NCBI GenBank assembly: GCA_049644345.1
Contig: JBARRS010000195.1
Coordinates: 1 to 9,243 of the forward strand
Length of the DNA stretch: 9,243 nt
Reading direction: 5' to 3'
Source: JBARRS01 sp049644345
GTDB taxonomy: Bacteria > Actinomycetota > Thermoleophilia > Gaiellales > Gaiellaceae
Made by a program: the position numbers and the translations under genes. Below are positions 6,268 to 9,243 of this stretch, one piece after another. The number at the start of each line of letters is the position of its first letter. The first letter of the stretch is position 1. A model generated the notes under the pieces. That model did no database searches and was not told the origin of the DNA. It worked only from the letters and a program-made list of their open reading frames with translations.

Positions 6268-7304
6268 AGCGCCGGCTCCTTCGTGCCGGAGCGACGCTCG
6301 TCGTCACCGGCCTCTGCGCCGCCTACATCCTCTGGAAGATCGACGTGTCGCGGACGGTGCACATCCTCGTGCACGCCCGTTTCGGCTACTTCGCGGCGGC
6401 GCTCGCGATCATGATCGGCTCGGTGCTGCCGATGGCGTGGCGCTGGCAGCAACTGCTTCGAGCCAAGGGAATTCACGACTCGCTCGCCTGGCTGGTCCGC
6501 GCCTACTTCGTCGCCTACACCGCAGGCCAGGTTCTCCCCACGGCGGTAGGCGGCGACGCGGTCCGGATCTTCGAGACGGCTCGGCGGCACCCGGGGCGCG
6601 GCGGTCCGGTCGCAGGCTCGGTGCTGCTCGAGCGCGCCCTTGGCGGCGCGACGACCCTGACGCTCGCTGCAGCGGGGTTTGCCCTCGCGATCGGGCGCTA
6701 CCACGTCGGCGCCTACCTCTGGATCGAGCTCTTCTTCGTGGTCGCGACGGTCGTCCTCGCGGTCGGGCTGTTCTCGGTTCGAGTGCGACCGCTGCTCGCG
6801 AAGACGGTGCCGCTCCTCCGGTTCATGCGAGTCGAGCGCCCACTGCGCGCCGTCTACGAGGGGCTGCACTCGTACCGGGAGAACGTCGGCCTCTTGCTCG
6901 GCGTCTTCGCGCTCACGCTCGTCGTGCAGTCGGTGCGGGTGCTCGCGATCTGGCTGACCGGCAAGGCCGTCGGCGTCTCGCTCTCGCCGCGGCCCTACTA
7001 CGTGATGGGGCCGCTGCTCTTCCTCGTCATGCTCGTCCCGTTCACGATCAACGGGCTTGCGGTGCGGGAGTCGTTCTTCGTCAGCTTCCTCGGCAACCTC
7101 GGCGTCGGGGCGAATGCCGCCTTCGCGACGGGCTTCCTCTTCTTCGTCGTCAACCTCGGCCTCGCCCTCCCGGGCGCGCTCCTGCTGGCGTGGCAGAGCG
7201 CGCGCGGCTTCACTTCCGTGACGGGGTCTGACCCCGTAAAAGGCGCCGCAATCGGGGTTGCGGGGTCAGACCCCGCACCAAAAGCGTCTCGAAATACGCG
7301 CTGA
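6264..7304 (+). CDS. Multi-TM YbhN/AglD-type 'flippase-like' (LPG synthase TM domain) protein with a repeat-derived tail
   Basis: 346 residues; ATG 6264 overlaps the preceding stop (ATGA). Belongs to the LPG_synthase_TM family (UPF0104, TIGR00374), which includes YbhN, AglD and the MprF membrane domain; these occur in glycan and lipid clusters, and the flippase role is proposed rather than proven. Seen: about eight hydrophobic segments (roughly 8-25, 42-60, 76-92, 118-143, 150-172, 208-231, 246-265, 285-309), the family motif AGQVLPTAVGGDAVRI (87-102), LLERALGG (121-128), and VPFTINGLAVRESFF (258-272), equivalent to the usual P-x-x-x-x-G-x-G-x-R-E. The family usually ends shortly after the last helix. 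Here a polar tail from about residue 312 contains TGSDPV (320-325) and AGSDPA (333-338), both encoded by the GGGGTC(T/A)GACCCC palindromes. The tail therefore looks like a DNA-repeat insertion rather than conserved protein. Context suggests transport of, or a partner for, a lipid-linked sugar. Confidence 0.85.
   Translation: MKRRLLRAGATLVVTGLCAAYILWKIDVSRTVHILVHARFGYFAAALAIMIGSVLPMAWRWQQLLRAKGIHDSLAWLVRAYFVAYTAGQVLPTAVGGDAVRIFETARRHPGRGGPVAGSVLLERALGGATTLTLAAAGFALAIGRYHVGAYLWIELFFVVATVVLAVGLFSVRVRPLLAKTVPLLRFMRVERPLRAVYEGLHSYRENVGLLLGVFALTLVVQSVRVLAIWLTGKAVGVSLSPRPYYVMGPLLFLVMLVPFTINGLAVRESFFVSFLGNLGVGANAAFATGFLFFVVNLGLALPGALLLAWQSARGFTSVTGSDPVKGAAIGVAGSDPAPKASRNTR
7221..7277. repeat. Paired GGGGTC(T/A)GACCCC palindromes inside the 3' end of the flippase-like gene
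   Basis: First unit ACGGGGTCTGACCCCGT (7221-7237) is an 8+1+8 perfect palindrome. The second (7259-7277) is TGCGGGGTCAGACCCCGCA, 9+1+9. The 13-base cores differ only at the central base (T versus A), so they are in inverted orientation to each other. The units are separated by 21 nt containing AAAAGGCGCC. Each is followed by a short A4 run (7238-7241 and 7279-7283). Both cores lie in the same frame and encode GSDP. The layout resembles a REP/BIME pair. I recall this core as a dispersed intergenic repeat in various high-GC bacteria, but have not checked it here. Confidence 0.8.
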
Positions 7305-7307
7305 ACT

Positions 7308-8198
7308 GTGTCGGAGGTCTCCGCCGTCGTCGTCACGTACAACGCTATGCCCTGGGTCGAGCGCTGTCTGGAGAGCGTTCGCGGGTTCGACGTCATCGTC
7401 GTCGATCACGGCTCGACCGATGGGACCCTGGACCTCGTTCGCGAGCGCTTCCCCGAGGCCCGGCTCGTCGAGCAGGAGAACCGCGGGCTCGCGGCCGGCT
7501 GGAACACAGGGATTCGCGCGACGTCCGGCCGCTACGTCCTGATCCTGAACGCCGACGCGTGGGCGGTGGGGGATGCAGTCGAGCGGCTCACTCGGTTTGC
7601 CGACGACCACCCGGACGCCGCCGTGGTAGCGCCCAAGCTGCTGAACCCGGACGGCAGCCTTCAGCGCTCCGTACGAGGCTTCCCGACGCTGTGGCGCCTG
7701 GCGACGGAGTACCTTTTCCTGCGCAAGCTCGCGCCGCACTCGCGGCTGCTGAACGGCTTCTACGCCGGCGACTTCGACCACGATTCCGTCCGCGAGGCCG
7801 AGTTCGTGATGGGCGCGGCGCTGCTCGCGCGCCGCGAGGCGATCGACGCCGTCGGCCTGCTCGACGAGCACTTCTTCCTGTTCAGTGAGGAGACGGATTG
7901 GTGTTTCCGCTTCCACGCCGCCGGCTGGAAGGTGCTCTTCTTCCCCGGTGCCGAGGTCGTGCACGTCGGCGGCGCCTCGCACGGCGGGAGGATGTTCAAG
8001 GAGAACGTCCGCGGCAATCTCCGGTTCCTCGCCAAGCACCGTGGCCGCCGCGAGGCCGAGCGCGCGCGCCGCCTGCTGCTCTGGTCGTTGCGTCTGCGCG
8101 GTCTTCTCTTCCACGGGGAGCGCGGGCGTATGTACCGGGACGCCGCCCGCTGGCTCTCCTCGGGGTCGGTCGCCTCGCTGCTCGAATCCCCTCGATGA
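7308..8198 (+). CDS. GT2 glycosyltransferase, rhamnosyltransferase-like (WbbL/RfbF type)
   Basis: 296 residues from GTG 7308, 3 nt after the previous stop; no Shine-Dalgarno sequence and no better start before the first strand. Soluble inverting GT-A enzyme that adds a sugar from a nucleotide donor to a glycan or lipid-linked acceptor in the cytoplasm. Seen: SAVVVTYNAMPWVERCLESV (5-24), VIVVDHGSTDGT (29-40), ENRGLAAGWNTGI (57-69), the metal-binding LILNADAW (78-85; the family usually has LNPD or LNxD), KLLNPDGSLQRS (110-121), VMGAALLARREAID (167-180), LLDEHFFLFSEETDWCFR (184-201; FSEETD corresponds to the catalytic ED/ETD region) and HVGGAS (219-224). The VVDHGSTD motif has His where VVDN-x-S-x-D is usual. 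The C-terminal ~50 residues are Arg-rich and probably membrane-associating. Length is typical (about 290-320). Overlaps the next gene by ATGA. Confidence 0.9.
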   Translation: MSEVSAVVVTYNAMPWVERCLESVRGFDVIVVDHGSTDGTLDLVRERFPEARLVEQENRGLAAGWNTGIRATSGRYVLILNADAWAVGDAVERLTRFADDHPDAAVVAPKLLNPDGSLQRSVRGFPTLWRLATEYLFLRKLAPHSRLLNGFYAGDFDHDSVREAEFVMGAALLARREAIDAVGLLDEHFFLFSEETDWCFRFHAAGWKVLFFPGAEVVHVGGASHGGRMFKENVRGNLRFLAKHRGRREAERARRLLLWSLRLRGLLFHGERGRMYRDAARWLSSGSVASLLESPR

Positions 8199-9243
8199 AC
8201 CGAGTGCCGACGGCGATGCTCGCTCTCGCGGCGCTGGGCATCGCGCGCCTGCTGCCCGAGCACGGGGTCGGGCTCGCGGTCCGGCTCGCCGCGGCAACGG
8301 CTGTCGTGCTCCTGCCCGGGACGCTCGTGGCGCGGGCGCTAAAGCTGCGGGGACTCGCGCCGGTGATCGCGTGGACGCTCGGGCTGCTCTTCTTCGCGCT
8401 TGCCCTCACCTTTGCCGTCCACGGCTCGCTGACGCTGACGCTCGGGATCTTCTTCGGCGTCGGAGCTGCGGCACTCCCCTTCGGGCTCGTGCGCCGGCCA
8501 CTGCGCCCGCCTGCCGGGCGATCGACCGCGATCGCGCTCGGAATCGCGATCGGGATCGCCGTCTGGTGGGTGGCAGGCTACGACGGCGACGCGTTCTTCC
8601 ACATCGCCCGGGTGCGAAAGCTCGACGACTTCGGCGGCCTTTCGCTCCACGCGCTGGACGAGTTCCGCGACGGCGGGCTTCATCCGGGCTACGCGTTTCC
8701 GCTCTGGCACGGTTTCCTCGCCCTCGTCGCCCGGGTCGGGGGCGTCGATCCCGCGGCGGTCGTCCTGCACGAGCCGACGGTGCTCGTCCCACTTGCGTTC
8801 GCGCTCGTGTACGAGGCCTCGCTCGCGCTGTTCGCCTCCGCTTGGGCCGCGATCGCGGCGGTACTCGCGCAGGCGGCGCTCACCGGCCTTGCACCCGACG
8901 GCGGTGGTGCCTATCCGATCCTCGCGCTCCCGGCGACGGCCTCGCGCCAGCTGCTCGTTCCCGCTGTCCTCGCACTCTTCTTCGCCTTCGCCCGCGACCG
9001 TTCCCGGGCCCTGCTGGCAACGTTGGCTGTCGCGGCCGGCGGGCTCGCCCTCGTGCATCCCAGCGACGCCGTGTTCCGGGTCGTGCCGCTCGTCGGCTAT
9101 CTCGGCGCACGCGCGCTCCTGGAGCGGGAAGACCTGCTCCGCGGCGCCGCCGGGCTCGCCGCAGTCGGCCTGCCGACGGTCGGCGTCCTGCTCTGGCTGC
9201 GGCCTATCGTCCACGAGACCCTCTCGCACGATCCCTCGCGCGT
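8195..9243 (+). CDS. Large multi-TM protein, possible GT-C-type glycosyltransferase, 3'-truncated
   Basis: ATG 8195 overlaps the preceding TGA (ATGA). The frame is open for 349 codons to the window edge, so the C-terminus is missing. Very hydrophobic: helices near residues 6-20, 28-48, 56-75, 79-99, 110-127, 195-215, 216-232, 252-266, 271-287, 293-308 and 317-336. After the fifth helix comes a polar loop, GYDGDAFFHIARVRKLDD (128-145), then a stretch with FRDGGLHPGYAFPLWH (157-172). Acidic DxD-type residues in the first large outer loop, followed by an His/Arg cluster, are what GT-C enzymes (ArnT, PMT, STT3, PglB, mycobacterial arabinosyltransferases) show. D130-D132 are thus candidate catalytic or metal/phosphate-contacting residues. 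GT-C enzymes use lipid-phosphate sugars on the outer face of the membrane, which fits the ArnC-like enzyme at the head of the operon. I cannot name a family; a polymerase or other membrane protein remains possible. Confidence 0.7.
   Translation, partial: MNRVPTAMLALAALGIARLLPEHGVGLAVRLAAATAVVLLPGTLVARALKLRGLAPVIAWTLGLLFFALALTFAVHGSLTLTLGIFFGVGAAALPFGLVRRPLRPPAGRSTAIALGIAIGIAVWWVAGYDGDAFFHIARVRKLDDFGGLSLHALDEFRDGGLHPGYAFPLWHGFLALVARVGGVDPAAVVLHEPTVLVPLAFALVYEASLALFASAWAAIAAVLAQAALTGLAPDGGGAYPILALPATASRQLLVPAVLALFFAFARDRSRALLATLAVAAGGLALVHPSDAVFRVVPLVGYLGARALLEREDLLRGAAGLAAVGLPTVGVLLWLRPIVHETLSHDPSR

Noticed and set aside
7221..7277. The palindrome pair as an intrinsic terminator
   Set aside because: Each palindrome has a 1-nt centre, no T-run follows on the plus strand, and the pair lies inside the coding frame of the flippase-like gene and upstream of further operon genes.
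8520..8562. Cluster of GCGATCG-like words
   Set aside because: It encodes an Ile/Ala/Gly TM helix (AIALGIAIGIA); the words follow from ATC/GCG codon preference and show no regular spacing.
8339..9229. 296-codon minus-strand open frame near the right edge
   Set aside because: Charged, repetitive composition. The plus-strand frame from 8195 is open to the edge, coupled by ATGA to the previous gene and has clear TM periodicity.
1..9243. tRNA, rRNA, CRISPR array, insertion sequence or phage genes
   Set aside because: No cloverleaf with a GTTCRANNC-type T-loop, spaced direct repeats, transposase or integrase motifs were seen on either strand.

Overview
This is a GC-rich (roughly 70%), gene-dense bacterial window. 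Third codon positions are strongly G/C, several starts are GTG, and genes overlap by 4 nt in a tightly packed cluster. That fits a high-GC actinobacterium. A paired GGGGTCAGACCCC-type palindrome and the gene content make me think of Thermoleophilia/Gaiellales-like environmental lineages, but nothing here proves it and the taxonomy is a weak inference.

Layout. Bases 1-1064 (+) hold the C-terminal part of a 14-TM (DHA2/EmrB-type) major facilitator drug exporter whose start lies outside the window. It converges on a minus-strand gene (1104-1958) for a stand-alone protein of the eIF-2B alpha/beta/delta family. The 39-nt gap between them and the end of the second gene carry two strong back-to-back inverted repeats, probably a convergent transcription stop. 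A 50-nt divergent gap (1959-2008) follows, with a compact promoter-like region. From 2009 to beyond the right edge runs one apparent plus-strand operon of seven genes: (1) a polyprenyl-phosphate glycosyltransferase (ArnC/GtrB/DPM1-like GT2 with two C-terminal TM helices); (2) an NDP-sugar 4,6-dehydratase-type SDR; (3) an ATP-grasp ligase; (4) a DegT/DnrJ/EryC1 PLP-dependent sugar aminotransferase; (5) a YbhN/AglD-type 'flippase-like' multi-TM protein; (6) a second, soluble GT2 glycosyltransferase of the rhamnosyltransferase (WbbL/RfbF) type; (7) a large multi-TM protein, cut by the window edge, that looks like a GT-C-type glycosyltransferase.

How the genes may work together (inference). The dehydratase and aminotransferase would make a nucleotide-linked 4-amino-4,6-dideoxy sugar. 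The ATP-grasp enzyme could acylate that amine, or another carboxylate, with ATP. The ArnC-like enzyme would load a sugar onto undecaprenyl phosphate, the YbhN-like protein may help move or partner a lipid-linked intermediate, and the GT-C-like protein would use the lipid-linked sugar on the outer face. The layout recalls the Arn and Und-P-GalN/Und-P-Ara pathways, but with a different enzyme set and an added ATP-grasp ligase.

The oddest DNA feature is a pair of perfect 17-19 bp palindromes with GGGGTC(T/A)GACCCC cores near the end of the flippase-like gene (7221-7277). They are read in frame as part of its C-terminal tail and lie just before the only non-overlapping gene junction in the operon.
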